DNA of 7,410 nt from an uncultured Ignavibacteria bacterium (GCA_937930275.1 CALGLM010000089.1:1-7410); one strand, 5' to 3'. Shown: positions 1-6,607, counted from the stretch's first letter. Numbers and translations: made by a program. Notes: a model not told the origin generated them from the sequence alone.

Positions 1-492
1 ATTTGGCCAATTAATTTTCATCATATTTTCGGATTTATCATGTATTTTTCCCTTTACTGTAATTATTGTTCTATTTTTACGAATAGATGTGTGTCCAAAA
101 GAGATAAACCTATATCTATATCCGCTTAAGAAGTCATCATTATCCCAAAATTCAATACCAATTTGTTTAAGATAAAAAAATAGACAATAGGAGCCTTTTA
201 ATTGTTTAATGATTTCTTCCTCTTTATCTTTTGTCTTCTTTAATTCAATAAATAGTACAACTTTGTCATCATCTGTTTCCGAGACTATAATGTAATCGGC
301 TCTTTTTAGTTCTCCATTTTCGCCTTTGAATAAAGATGAAGGGGACTTGAATTCGTCAGCTTTTATTACAATAGATTCTTCCGGCAAATTATTGATGACT
401 AAGGTTGAATCTTCGCATTGTGGCTCTTTTAAGGATACACGCAACTTATTATATTCTTTATATATTTTGACTTTTGCAGAGTCTTTAATCAT
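1..492 (-). CDS. PD-(D/E)XK nuclease-like protein, partial (C-terminus beyond window)
   Basis: The frame is open from ATG at 492 to the left edge (164 codons), with no stop inside the window. Around residues 61-85 it reads ELKRAD, a hydrophobic strand, a short acidic turn, then VVLFIELKK. This gives D66 and E83-L84-K85, the D...ExK spacing of PD-(D/E)XK nucleases. Q97 in EEIIKQLKG fits the helix residue that often follows this core. The first 60 residues are a mixed, charged region with no motif I recognise. The gene begins 31 bases after the ATPase stop on the same strand, so the two are probably co-transcribed. I infer a DNA- or RNA-cleaving effector controlled by that ATPase. The start is uncertain: ATG 492 has no clear ribosome site, while an in-frame TTG at 519 sits just after GGGGAT and would add nine residues. 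The specific family is not recognised, and it does not look like the TOPRIM/DUF4435 partner of PARIS. Confidence 0.72.
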   Translation of the reverse strand, partial: MIKDSAKVKIYKEYNKLRVSLKEPQCEDSTLVINNLPEESIVIKADEFKSPSSLFKGENGELKRADYIIVSETDDDKVVLFIELKKTKDKEEEIIKQLKGSYCLFFYLKQIGIEFWDNDDFLSGYRYRFISFGHTSIRKNRTIITVKGKIHDKSENMMKINWPN

Positions 493-523
493 ATTTTTAA
501 GAATTTTGATTGAGCTCAAAGGT

Positions 524-1906
524 TTATCCCCAAACTATTGCTTCTTGAATGCGGTTCATTATGTCAATTGTTTTATCAAAGCTTTTAACTTCAATTCCTA
601 ATTCGTCAGTTATCACCGCTTCTATTAAAGTATTACAACTTGTTCTCTTTTTTCCACCGTCTTTTTTTATTAGATCTTGATCTGCAATATAAACCTTAAT
701 TTGGTTCGGAGATAAAAGTTCATCAACATTATACCCTTCTTCTTTAGCTATTTTTTTTACATAGTCTTTATTTTGATTTAGCATTATTAGAGTGTTCATC
801 TCTTTGATAATATAATCACTATGGGTAGTAATAAAAACTTTCACGCCTATATTAATGAGCTTAGCGAATAGACGAGCAATTTTTCTCTGATTTTCCGGAT
901 GTAAATTTAGTTCCGGTTCGTCAACAATTAATAAATCATTTTGTTGAGCTAAATGTCTAACATAAAAACCAATATCAAGTAAAGATCTAATTGAGCTAGA
1001 ACTTTCATCCATTGTGAGTTTTACTTTTTTACCTTTAGGTTCATAATAAAGTTCATCATTTCTTGTAACCGTATATTTACCGCCTATAATGTTATCAAAA
1101 TATTCAACAATCTCTGGGTGCTCTTTAATTATGAAACTACTGTTTTTAGCAACTCTTTCAATATCTCGAGCGAAATCTACATTTGCTTTTACGGGCAGAG
1201 CATAATCCTGATAAGCTTTAAAAAGCAACTCAAAAGGATCAATTTCTTTTTTACTTTTACTCATTTGTTCCAGCAATCGGTTACGCGCAAAATTTAATTC
1301 TTTTCGGAAAATAGCTGCACCGGTTCTTTCGGCACTTGCAATAAAAGGTTTTGGAAATAAATGTCCAAAAATAATTTCCTTAATTGCATCACTAATGATA
1401 CTGATAATAGACTGTTTTGGAATTTCTACAGTTTCGCTAGAAACTAATAATGTTATTACAAGTAAATTACTTTCTTTGTTTTTATTTATTGTAAATAATT
1501 CAGCTCGCGATGCCCCGCGAATAGTACTATTATAGTACCTGTTTAGATTTATATCTTCAGATAGTAATGTAACTTTAAATTCTGCGTTCGTAAACTTTTC
1601 AGGAGCTGAAGCGAATATTGTAGGAAGAATATTTGTATATTCCTTACAGCCATCAGCAATTATTTTTTCTGCTTTTTGAACATAGTTATTTAAGTCGATT
1701 GTTGTAGTACCTTGATCAAGTAGTTGCGAGACATATAAATCATCAACATTTATTTTAAAAACGTCTCTCCAAAAAGCTAAAAAACCATATAGGGCATAAG
1801 TTGCATAGGTCTTTCCTGTATTATTATTGCCGCAAATAACCGTCAAATTTCCAAGTGAAAATTTTGCATGTGTTAGCACGCCCAAGTTTTTGACTTCAAT
1901 GACCAT
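524..1906 (-). CDS. ABC-type AAA ATPase (AAA_15/AAA_21, OLD/RecF-like), putative defence sensor
   Basis: This is a 460-residue SMC/ABC-class ATPase. Visible motifs are Walker A GNNNTGKT (26-33); the SAERTGAAIF segment (191-200) typical of this ATPase group; an ABC-signature-like serine run SSSSIRS (302-308); Walker B with catalytic acid DLLIVDEPE (324-332), followed by LNLHP; and the switch histidine in FITTHSD (H362). Residues about 50-290 form the insertion that separates the ATPase halves. After about residue 375 comes an 85-residue tail containing YIADQD (406-411) that is not part of the ATPase core and may contact the partner protein. There is no TOPRIM nuclease domain, unlike full-length OLD proteins. 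The start is supported by GGA six bases upstream of ATG. The downstream neighbour is a nuclease-like gene, a layout known from two-gene anti-phage systems such as Septu and PARIS. Membership of the ATPase family is certain; the defence role is inferred. Confidence 0.9.
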   Translation of the reverse strand: MVIEVKNLGVLTHAKFSLGNLTVICGNNNTGKTYATYALYGFLAFWRDVFKINVDDLYVSQLLDQGTTTIDLNNYVQKAEKIIADGCKEYTNILPTIFASAPEKFTNAEFKVTLLSEDINLNRYYNSTIRGASRAELFTINKNKESNLLVITLLVSSETVEIPKQSIISIISDAIKEIIFGHLFPKPFIASAERTGAAIFRKELNFARNRLLEQMSKSKKEIDPFELLFKAYQDYALPVKANVDFARDIERVAKNSSFIIKEHPEIVEYFDNIIGGKYTVTRNDELYYEPKGKKVKLTMDESSSSIRSLLDIGFYVRHLAQQNDLLIVDEPELNLHPENQRKIARLFAKLINIGVKVFITTHSDYIIKEMNTLIMLNQNKDYVKKIAKEEGYNVDELLSPNQIKVYIADQDLIKKDGGKKRTSCNTLIEAVITDELGIEVKSFDKTIDIMNRIQEAIVWG

Positions 1907-2164
1907 TGTAGATCCAAAATGATGAGTTTATTGAAAATCTAAAATCTCAATTTATTAAAAATTATTTAAACAAAAAATACCACGTAAATAATAGGATAAT
2001 TATTTGAGAAATACAAAAAAAATATTTATAAATTAAGTAATTAATTTGATTAGCGCTTTTAGATTAACATATATTAATTATAAAGAAAAATAAAATTTTG
2101 ATTGAAATTGGGAAACAAATTTTAAATAAAATATTTTAAGTTTTGTTTATTAAGTAATAAAAAC
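1907..2164. other. Very AT-rich intergenic region between ATPase gene and tRNA-Ser
   Basis: By hand count 1921-2160 contains 35 G or C in 240 bases (about 15%), well below the neighbouring genes. I see no coding frame with a credible start and ribosome site. Besides the weak ATPase promoter candidate I see only short A/T runs. Such DNA could be bound by xenogeneic silencers or simply be flanking sequence of an acquired segment. Confidence 0.6.
1988..2016 (-). promoter_or_regulatory. Candidate promoter for the ATPase/nuclease operon
   Basis: Read on the minus strand, TTGTAT (2016-2011) and TATTAT (1993-1988) are separated by 17 bases. The -10 matches the sigma-70 consensus at five of six positions; the -35 at only three. 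It lies about 80 bases upstream of the ATPase start. In DNA this AT-rich, chance matches are frequent, so the call is weak. Confidence 0.3.
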
Positions 2165-2199
2165 AAAAAAGGCTGAAACTTTAGGTTTCAACCTTTTTT
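2165..2199 (-). terminator. Rho-independent terminator of tRNA-Ser
   Basis: A 15-bp stem (arms 2165-2179 and 2185-2199) closes a five-base loop, with six A:T pairs at the base that supply the U-tract. On the minus strand every position pairs, with a single G-U wobble. On the plus strand the same position would be a C-A mismatch. It starts only six bases beyond the tRNA discriminator base, so it ends the tRNA transcript and separates it from the ATPase operon. Confidence 0.85.
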
Positions 2200-2204
2200 A
2201 TCAG

Positions 2205-2293
2205 CGGAGAGGGCGGGATTCGAACCCGCGGTAGAGTTTAACCCCTACGACGGTTTAGCAAACCGTTGGTTTCAGCCACTCACCCACCTCTCC
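2205..2293 (-). tRNA. tRNA-Ser (anticodon GCU)
   Basis: On the minus strand the acceptor stem GGAGAGG (2293-2287) pairs with CCTCTCC (2212-2206), followed by discriminator G at 2205. The anticodon stem ACGGT/ACCGT encloses loop TTGCTAA with anticodon GCT, which reads AGC and AGU serine codons. A long variable arm typical of class II tRNAs follows (GTAGGGG...CTCTAC). The T arm GCGGG-TTCGAAT-CCCGC is intact. Total length is 89 bases. The encoded 3' end continues CTG rather than CCA, so CCA must be added enzymatically. Confidence 0.96.
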
Positions 2294-2332
2294 GTGAGCT
2301 TTGAATGGCTTCTTTTCAAAATTTAGACTCAT

Positions 2333-2362
2333 AATATACTAAAATTTTTGGTACTATGTCAA
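2333..2362 (-). promoter_or_regulatory. Sigma-70 type promoter of tRNA-Ser
   Basis: On the minus strand there is a perfect -35 TTGACA (2362-2357), an 18-base spacer, and -10 TATATT (2338-2333). The -10 lies about 40 bases before the tRNA 5' end, leaving a short leader for RNase P to remove. The match indicates a housekeeping sigma factor with canonical specificity, unlike the Bacteroidota TTG/TAnnTTTG pattern. Confidence 0.75.
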
Positions 2363-2430
2363 GCAAAAATATTTACGGCATTATAAAAATGATGATTGCA
2401 GTATTAGGTTTCCATTAGTCTTTTGGACTC

Positions 2431-2479
2431 TGACGAATTAATGACGCCGAAAAATCGTCGTATTGACGAAATATCGTCA
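2431..2479. promoter_or_regulatory. Cluster of TGACGA half-sites with a 16-bp palindrome, putative operator
   Basis: The segment has TGACGA at 2431, TGACG at 2442, TCGTCG at 2455, TGACGA at 2464 and TCGTCA at 2474. The last two form the palindrome TGACGA-AATA-TCGTCA (2464-2479). Successive half-sites start 11, 13, 9 and 10 bases apart, close to one helical turn. A further TGACG lies at 2526 inside the candidate -35 box. The cluster is upstream of the plus-strand operon and downstream of no gene on that strand, which suits a regulator-binding site. The regulator is unknown, and a small hairpin is an alternative reading. Confidence 0.45.
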
Positions 2480-2524
2480 CTTTTAGCCTAATATTACATC
2501 GGAATATGCTAAAAAAGCTGCTTT

Positions 2525-2553
2525 TTGACGTAAATTTATTCGGCATGAATATT
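2525..2553 (+). promoter_or_regulatory. Candidate promoter of the CYTH-DASS-PiT gene cluster
   Basis: TTGACG (2525-2530, five of six to the -35 consensus), a 17-base spacer, then AATATT (2548-2553, four of six to the -10 consensus). Transcription from here would start near 2560, giving a leader of about 40 bases to the start codon at 2599. It overlaps the last TGACG copy of the half-site cluster. Confidence 0.4.
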
Positions 2554-2588
2554 GTTTTAATTATTCCAAATAATTTAATTAACTTAAT

Positions 2589-2593
2589 AGAGG
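2589..2593 (+). promoter_or_regulatory. Ribosome binding site AGAGG deciding the start at 2599
   Basis: AGAGG followed by TAAAC and ATG gives a five-base spacing. No comparable site precedes the in-frame ATG at 2506. The protein from 2599 begins MSEIIPRWEW, where conserved-looking sequence begins. The 31 extra residues from 2506 are hydrophobic and derive from AT-rich leader DNA containing the candidate promoter. Confidence 0.7.
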
Positions 2594-2598
2594 TAAAC

Positions 2599-3183
2599 AT
2601 GTCAGAAATTATTCCACGTTGGGAATGGAGAACATTCAACAATAACTTAGGAACAGCCGAAGTAAATATTAAAAAACATCCGGAAGGAAAAACACGCCAG
2701 AGTGATGAAGTTTATATCCTTTCGGAAGTTAGTATGGATAATACAAAAATTCGTGACGGCTTAATGGATATCAAAACATTACAGCAAGTTAACGAAGACC
2801 GTTTGGAACAATGGCTTCCGATAATGAAAGGTCAATTCCCTTTGCCGGTTAGCGAAATTGAAAAAGTATTTAAATGTTTTAAAGTTGCCGTACCTAAATT
2901 TGAACGTGAAGAATATACATATGAACAATATTTAAGTGAATTAATAGGCGGTTCAAAGTTATTAAAGGGAGTTAATGTTCATAAACAAAGAACCGGTTAC
3001 ACAATTAATAATTGTATTGTTGAAATTGCAGAAGTTACGGTTGACGGAAAAACTATAAAAACTGCAGCTGTTGAAGCTGAAGATCCGATTGCGGTTATAA
3101 ATACTGTTAAAGAATTAGAATTAGACCAATTTGAAAACATTAACTACATACGCGGTCTAAAAAACTTAGTCGGTATGAAATAG
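2599..3183 (+). CDS. Divergent CYTH-like domain protein
   Basis: A 194-residue soluble protein with no signal peptide or membrane segment. It begins with IIPRWEWRTF. A later segment, KIRDGLMDIKTL (50-61), lines up with the vRvR...LTIK strand pair of the CYTH protein encoded next to it. Its C-terminal part also parallels that neighbour: KQRTGY (129-134), IVEIAEV (140-146) and AAVEAED (156-162) match KFRAKIEY, WEIDEF and AEVELKE. I therefore read it as a diverged CYTH (triphosphate tunnel) fold. The N-terminal ExExK metal/phosphate motif of active CYTH enzymes is missing; only EWR (9-11) stands at that place. It may bind phosphates without classic hydrolysis, or use altered chemistry. The stop is nine bases before the next start, so the two are surely co-expressed. 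Exact function is not known. Confidence 0.75.
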   Translation: MSEIIPRWEWRTFNNNLGTAEVNIKKHPEGKTRQSDEVYILSEVSMDNTKIRDGLMDIKTLQQVNEDRLEQWLPIMKGQFPLPVSEIEKVFKCFKVAVPKFEREEYTYEQYLSELIGGSKLLKGVNVHKQRTGYTINNCIVEIAEVTVDGKTIKTAAVEAEDPIAVINTVKELELDQFENINYIRGLKNLVGMK

Positions 3184-3192
3184 GAGAATGCA

Positions 3193-3666
3193 ATGGGAAA
3201 AGAAATAGAACGTAAATACTTAGTTAAAAGCGACGAATGGAAATCATTAGCAAAAGGAAAATACTACCGCCAAGGTTATTTGAGTACTGTTAAAGAACGA
3301 GTAGTAAGAGTAAGAACTATTGACGATAAAGGCTTTTTAACTATAAAAGGGATAACAGTAGGAGTTTCAAGAAGCGAATTTGAATACGCAATTCCTGCCG
3401 AAGAAGCTAATTTAATGTTAGATAATCTTTGCGAAAAACCAATAATAGAAAAATTTAGAGCAAAAATAGAATATGCCGGATTAATTTGGGAAATTGACGA
3501 ATTTCACGGAGAAAACGAAGGATTAACAGTTGCCGAAGTAGAATTAAAAGAAGAAAATCAAAAAATTGAATTCCCTTCTTGGATAGGTGAAGAAGTTTCC
3601 GGCGATCCAAGATATTTTAATTCAAATTTAATCGCTAATCCATATACAAAATGGGAGCAAAAATAA
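3193..3666 (+). CDS. CYTH domain protein (triphosphate tunnel metalloenzyme family)
   Basis: A 157-residue single-domain protein, the usual size of short bacterial CYTH proteins. It starts MGKEIERKYLV, giving the ExExK signature E4-x-E6-x-K8. Further CYTH features are YRQGYL (25-30); the basic strand RVVRVR (36-41); LTIKG (49-53); RSEFEY (60-65), KFRAKIEY (87-94); WEIDEFHG (99-106); AEVEL (114-118); and a C-terminal NSNLI (143-147). These charged residues line the tunnel that binds the triphosphate and Mg or Mn ions. Known members hydrolyse inorganic triphosphate, or make cAMP or thiamine triphosphate-related products; inorganic triphosphatase is the safest guess. AGGAG (3182-3186) overlaps the stop of the preceding gene and sits well for translation. 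It probably works with its CYTH-like neighbour and the phosphate genes downstream. Confidence 0.9.
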   Translation: MGKEIERKYLVKSDEWKSLAKGKYYRQGYLSTVKERVVRVRTIDDKGFLTIKGITVGVSRSEFEYAIPAEEANLMLDNLCEKPIIEKFRAKIEYAGLIWEIDEFHGENEGLTVAEVELKEENQKIEFPSWIGEEVSGDPRYFNSNLIANPYTKWEQK

Positions 3667-3669
3667 GGG

Positions 3670-5241
3670 ATGTCTTTTGTAAAAGAGAATGCCGTGAATT
3701 CTGAGGAATTAGTGAACGGTCGTCAAGAAAACATTGACGACCTTCTTGATTTAGAAAAACACAAACTTAGTGTAATTCCTCAAAAGGCTGAAACCAATAC
3801 TGATAGAAAAATGAAATATGTGGGATTGCCTATAGCAATAATAGCATTTTTATTGTTATATTATATGCCTACACCGGCAGGTTTAACTTTAGCAGGTCAA
3901 TCGGTTTTAGCTTGTTTTTCGTTTGCTTTGGTTTTGTGGGTAACCGAATCGATACCTACACATGTAACCTCGCTTGCATTAATGGTAATGCTTGTATTTA
4001 CGGATGCATGGGGAATGAAAAACGTTCTCGGCGTGCTTGGGTACGATGTTATATGGCTTAATGTAATGGCTTTTATATTAAGTTCGTTGTTAGTAAAAAC
4101 AAATATTGCCAAACGAATAGCACTTTCACTTATAGTTAAATTTGGGCATAGTGCACTTCCGATGATGTTGGCTTTTATAGTTTTACAACTTGTGTTGGCT
4201 CCGCTAATTCCGGCAACAGCGGCAAGAACAGTTATAACTTTACCGGTTATGCTTATTGTTGCGGCAATTTACGGAAGTACTTCGGAAAATCCGAATAATT
4301 TTGGCCGAAATTTGTTTTTACAAAATTTAATGGGAATTAATATTTTATCTGCCGGATTTATGACCGGAAGTACGGCAAATCTGATAGCTTTAGCTTTTAT
4401 ATTTAGCATGGCAGGAACAAAAGTTTATTATACTGATTGGATGTTTGCGAACTTACCGGTTGTTTTAACCGCAATGTTTATTTCTTGGCTAATAGGTCCA
4501 AAATTATTGTTTAGGTTGACCAATAAAGAAAAACAGCCGGCAATAAAAGGGGGAATAGATGTTCTAAAAAAACAACTTGATGCAATGGGAAAATTTAGTG
4601 CATTAGAAAAAAAAGGTGCGGTAATTTTTGGCATTGTTGTTTTAATGTGGGTGACTGATAGATTTCATTTTGGGTTATTCGGATTTGAAATTAACGCAGT
4701 TATGGCAGCAATAATAGGCGGTGTAATTGCATTGTTACCTCGGGTTGGTATTTTGAAATGGAACGAAGCTGATATTCCTTGGCATTTAATGCTTTTTAGT
4801 GCAGGTGCTTATGCCGGCGGTTTAGCACTAAACGATACCGGTGCGGCAACTTGGGCAGTTCAATCTTTATTTAAGGCAATTAATTTTGATAAACATATTA
4901 ATTTTTGGGTATTATATACGGTAATAATTGCGGTAATGATGTATTCTCACTTTGTATTTACTTCTAAAACAATGAGAACCATAATTTTAATTCCGTTTAT
5001 AATTGCTTTAGCAAAAGAATTGGGAATTAATCCCTTAGCATTGGCATTGCCTGCAGCTTTTACTATTGATTGGGTAATAGGACTTCCTATTTCGGCTAAA
5101 CCAAATGTTATTCTCTTTACTGCAGGTCAATATTCGGTTTTAGATAACTTAAAGTACGGTTTTATAATAAGCACAATAGGAATTATTTTATTGTTAATTG
5201 CCGGCATGACATGGTTTAAATTTTTGGGGATTACACCATGA
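3670..5241 (+). CDS. SLC13/DASS family anion transporter (CitT/DiT-like)
   Basis: A 523-residue inner-membrane protein with about a dozen hydrophobic segments from residue 50 onward. It has the two-repeat DASS layout. The first hairpin motif reads IPATAART (180-187) and the second FTSKTMRT (430-437), preceded by MYSH as in plastid and bacterial dicarboxylate translocators. The C-terminus has LPISAKPNVILFTAGQ (472-487). Family members carry di- and tricarboxylates (malate, 2-oxoglutarate, citrate), sulfate or phosphate by Na+ symport or exchange. The substrate cannot be read from sequence; the phosphate-related neighbours make phosphate or an organic anion exchanged for it possible. A 48-residue acidic hydrophilic N-terminal extension precedes the first membrane segment. 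The start at 3670 is three bases after the upstream stop. An internal ATG at 3811 would remove the extension but has no better ribosome site. The stop overlaps the next gene by ATGA. Confidence 0.88.
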   Translation: MSFVKENAVNSEELVNGRQENIDDLLDLEKHKLSVIPQKAETNTDRKMKYVGLPIAIIAFLLLYYMPTPAGLTLAGQSVLACFSFALVLWVTESIPTHVTSLALMVMLVFTDAWGMKNVLGVLGYDVIWLNVMAFILSSLLVKTNIAKRIALSLIVKFGHSALPMMLAFIVLQLVLAPLIPATAARTVITLPVMLIVAAIYGSTSENPNNFGRNLFLQNLMGINILSAGFMTGSTANLIALAFIFSMAGTKVYYTDWMFANLPVVLTAMFISWLIGPKLLFRLTNKEKQPAIKGGIDVLKKQLDAMGKFSALEKKGAVIFGIVVLMWVTDRFHFGLFGFEINAVMAAIIGGVIALLPRVGILKWNEADIPWHLMLFSAGAYAGGLALNDTGAATWAVQSLFKAINFDKHINFWVLYTVIIAVMMYSHFVFTSKTMRTIILIPFIIALAKELGINPLALALPAAFTIDWVIGLPISAKPNVILFTAGQYSVLDNLKYGFIISTIGIILLLIAGMTWFKFLGITP

Positions 5242-5945
5242 TAAAGATAAAATCATTTTTCATTATTAGTTTATTCCTATTTCCGTTTATCTTAAATGCG
5301 CAAGTAATAAAAAGTTTAAATGAGAATTTAAAATTTGATGAAAGCGGAAATGCAGAACTTAATGTTATTGTTAAATCAGACAAATCTTATTTTAAAGAAA
5401 TATTAATTCCCTTTAATTTTAAGGGGGACATAAAAGAAATAAAATCAGATAACGGATTAATAGCTAAAAATATTACAATTCAGGGAATAAATTATTTATA
5501 CGTCACTAAAAAAGATTCAGGAAGTTTTAAAGAGTGTAACGTACAATTAAAAATCGAGAAATATTTTGATTTTAGCAAAGAACAAATTGAAGACTATGGA
5601 AATTATTTAATAAAGTATAGGTTTATTAATACAAGATTTGCTAAAATTGACAAATATTCCGTAAAAATAATTTTACCAAAAAAGTTTAATATAACTTCGG
5701 TTGATGAAAGTATTCCCAAAGCTACTGAAGATAGTCCCAAAAGTCCTTTTGTTTTAGGAAAAGAAAAAGACAACTATTTTGTTGAATTATTGGGTGATAA
5801 CGTTAAACTCGGAGAAAATTTATTTATAAAGTTTAGATTTAAAGAAAATAATAGATCATTGTTGTTAGGGTTATTATTAGGAGCTGTAGCAATAGGTTAC
5901 TTAATAATTTTTAGAGATTTACGAAAACCGAAAGCCGAAAAGTAG
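5238..5945 (+). CDS. Exported, C-terminally membrane-anchored protein of unknown function
   Basis: A 235-residue protein. Residues 1-21 are a signal peptide: KIK, a Phe/Ile/Leu core, then LNA before Q22. About 185 residues of alternating hydrophobic and charged strands follow, suggesting a beta-rich extracytoplasmic domain. A single membrane helix (about 207-226, SLLLGLLLGAVAIGYLIIF) and a basic tail RDLRKPKAEK end it. The predicted topology is N-out, C-in, with the domain in the periplasm or outside. The start codon overlaps the transporter stop (ATGA), so translation is probably coupled and the product may be an accessory subunit of the DASS transporter or of the PiT system. No catalytic motif is visible and there is a single cysteine (C100) in the mature part. 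I do not recognise the family. Confidence 0.8.
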   Translation: MIKIKSFFIISLFLFPFILNAQVIKSLNENLKFDESGNAELNVIVKSDKSYFKEILIPFNFKGDIKEIKSDNGLIAKNITIQGINYLYVTKKDSGSFKECNVQLKIEKYFDFSKEQIEDYGNYLIKYRFINTRFAKIDKYSVKIILPKKFNITSVDESIPKATEDSPKSPFVLGKEKDNYFVELLGDNVKLGENLFIKFRFKENNRSLLLGLLLGAVAIGYLIIFRDLRKPKAEK

Positions 5946-5961
5946 TCGGAGAGAGAAAAAG

Positions 5962-6606
5962 ATGTCTATGTTTATAAAAAAAACAGTAAAACTTGAACAA
6001 CAAATAGACGAATATTTGGACTATGTTGTAAAAGGCGGACTAATATTTAAGCTTGGTGTAAAATGTTATTTGGAAAACCAAGAAAAAGAATTTGAAGGAT
6101 ACATAACCGAGCTTAGAGCAATTGAAGAAAAAGCAGATGATTTAAGAAGAAATATCGAAATTAAATTATATACGCGAACTTTAATTCCTGAAAGTAGGGG
6201 AGATGTATTAGGTTTATTAGAAAGTTGTGATAGAGTATTAAACACAACTACGGATACATTATTGCAATTTTCGGTTGAAATTCCGCAAATATTACCTTCG
6301 TTGAAACAAAATTTTTTGGATTTAGCCGAAATAGCAACGTTATGCAGCGAAAATACTGTAAGCGGAATTAGAGCATATTTTAAGAATATGGATGCAGTAA
6401 GAGATTACGTTACAAAAGTACAATTTTATAAAAAAGAAACAAATAAAATAGCAGAAAACCTAAAACGAACTGTTTTTAGAATGGATATTCAACAAAGTCA
6501 TAAAATTCATATAAGATATTTTGCATATCATATTGAATTAATAGCCGAAGAATCTGAAGATGTATGTGACAGGTTATCGATAGCAGCAATTAAAAGGATA
6601 GAGTAA
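5962..6606 (+). CDS. DUF47 family PhoU-like protein
   Basis: A 214-residue, almost entirely helical cytoplasmic protein of the DUF47/PhoU_div family, close to the usual size of about 210-220 residues. The two PhoU-type acidic metal-binding motifs are visible: IEEKADDLRR (54-63) in the first half and EESEDVCDRL (196-205) in the second. Family members are encoded next to PiT-type phosphate transporters and are thought to modulate their activity. The next gene here is such a transporter, one base away, which supports the assignment. A GGAG-containing purine tract (5948-5956) precedes the ATG at 5962; a second ATG two codons on is equally in frame. The gap to the preceding gene is 16 bases, so it belongs to the same operon. 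Confidence 0.9.
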   Translation: MSMFIKKTVKLEQQIDEYLDYVVKGGLIFKLGVKCYLENQEKEFEGYITELRAIEEKADDLRRNIEIKLYTRTLIPESRGDVLGLLESCDRVLNTTTDTLLQFSVEIPQILPSLKQNFLDLAEIATLCSENTVSGIRAYFKNMDAVRDYVTKVQFYKKETNKIAENLKRTVFRMDIQQSHKIHIRYFAYHIELIAEESEDVCDRLSIAAIKRIE

Positions 6607-6607
6607 A

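Noticed and set aside
326..601. Open frame of 91 codons on the plus strand
   Set aside because: It lies opposite the nuclease gene and the ATPase 3' end, whose motifs are clear on the minus strand.
2431..2479. Repeated TGACG units as a CRISPR array
   Set aside because: The units are 5-6 bases in alternating orientation with no spacers of regular length, so it fits an operator instead.
2463..2494. Alternative promoter TTGACG (2463) with TAATAT (2489)
   Set aside because: The 20-base spacer is too long for a typical sigma-70 promoter; the 2525-2553 pair with 17 bases is better.
2511..2526. AAAAAGCTGCTTTTT inverted repeat as a terminator
   Set aside because: Only a six-pair, mostly A-T stem with a three-base loop, and no plus-strand gene upstream that needs termination.
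2506..2598. N-terminal extension of the CYTH-like gene from ATG 2506
   Set aside because: No ribosome site precedes it, the 31 residues are non-conserved-looking hydrophobic sequence over the promoter candidate, and ATG 2599 has AGAGG at good spacing.
2415..2642. Open frame of 75 codons on the minus strand
   Set aside because: It covers the promoter/operator region and the start of the CYTH-like gene, with no ribosome site or recognisable protein.
3897..4634. Two short minus-strand frames (3897-4112 and 4428-4634)
   Set aside because: They are antisense shadows within the DASS transporter gene.
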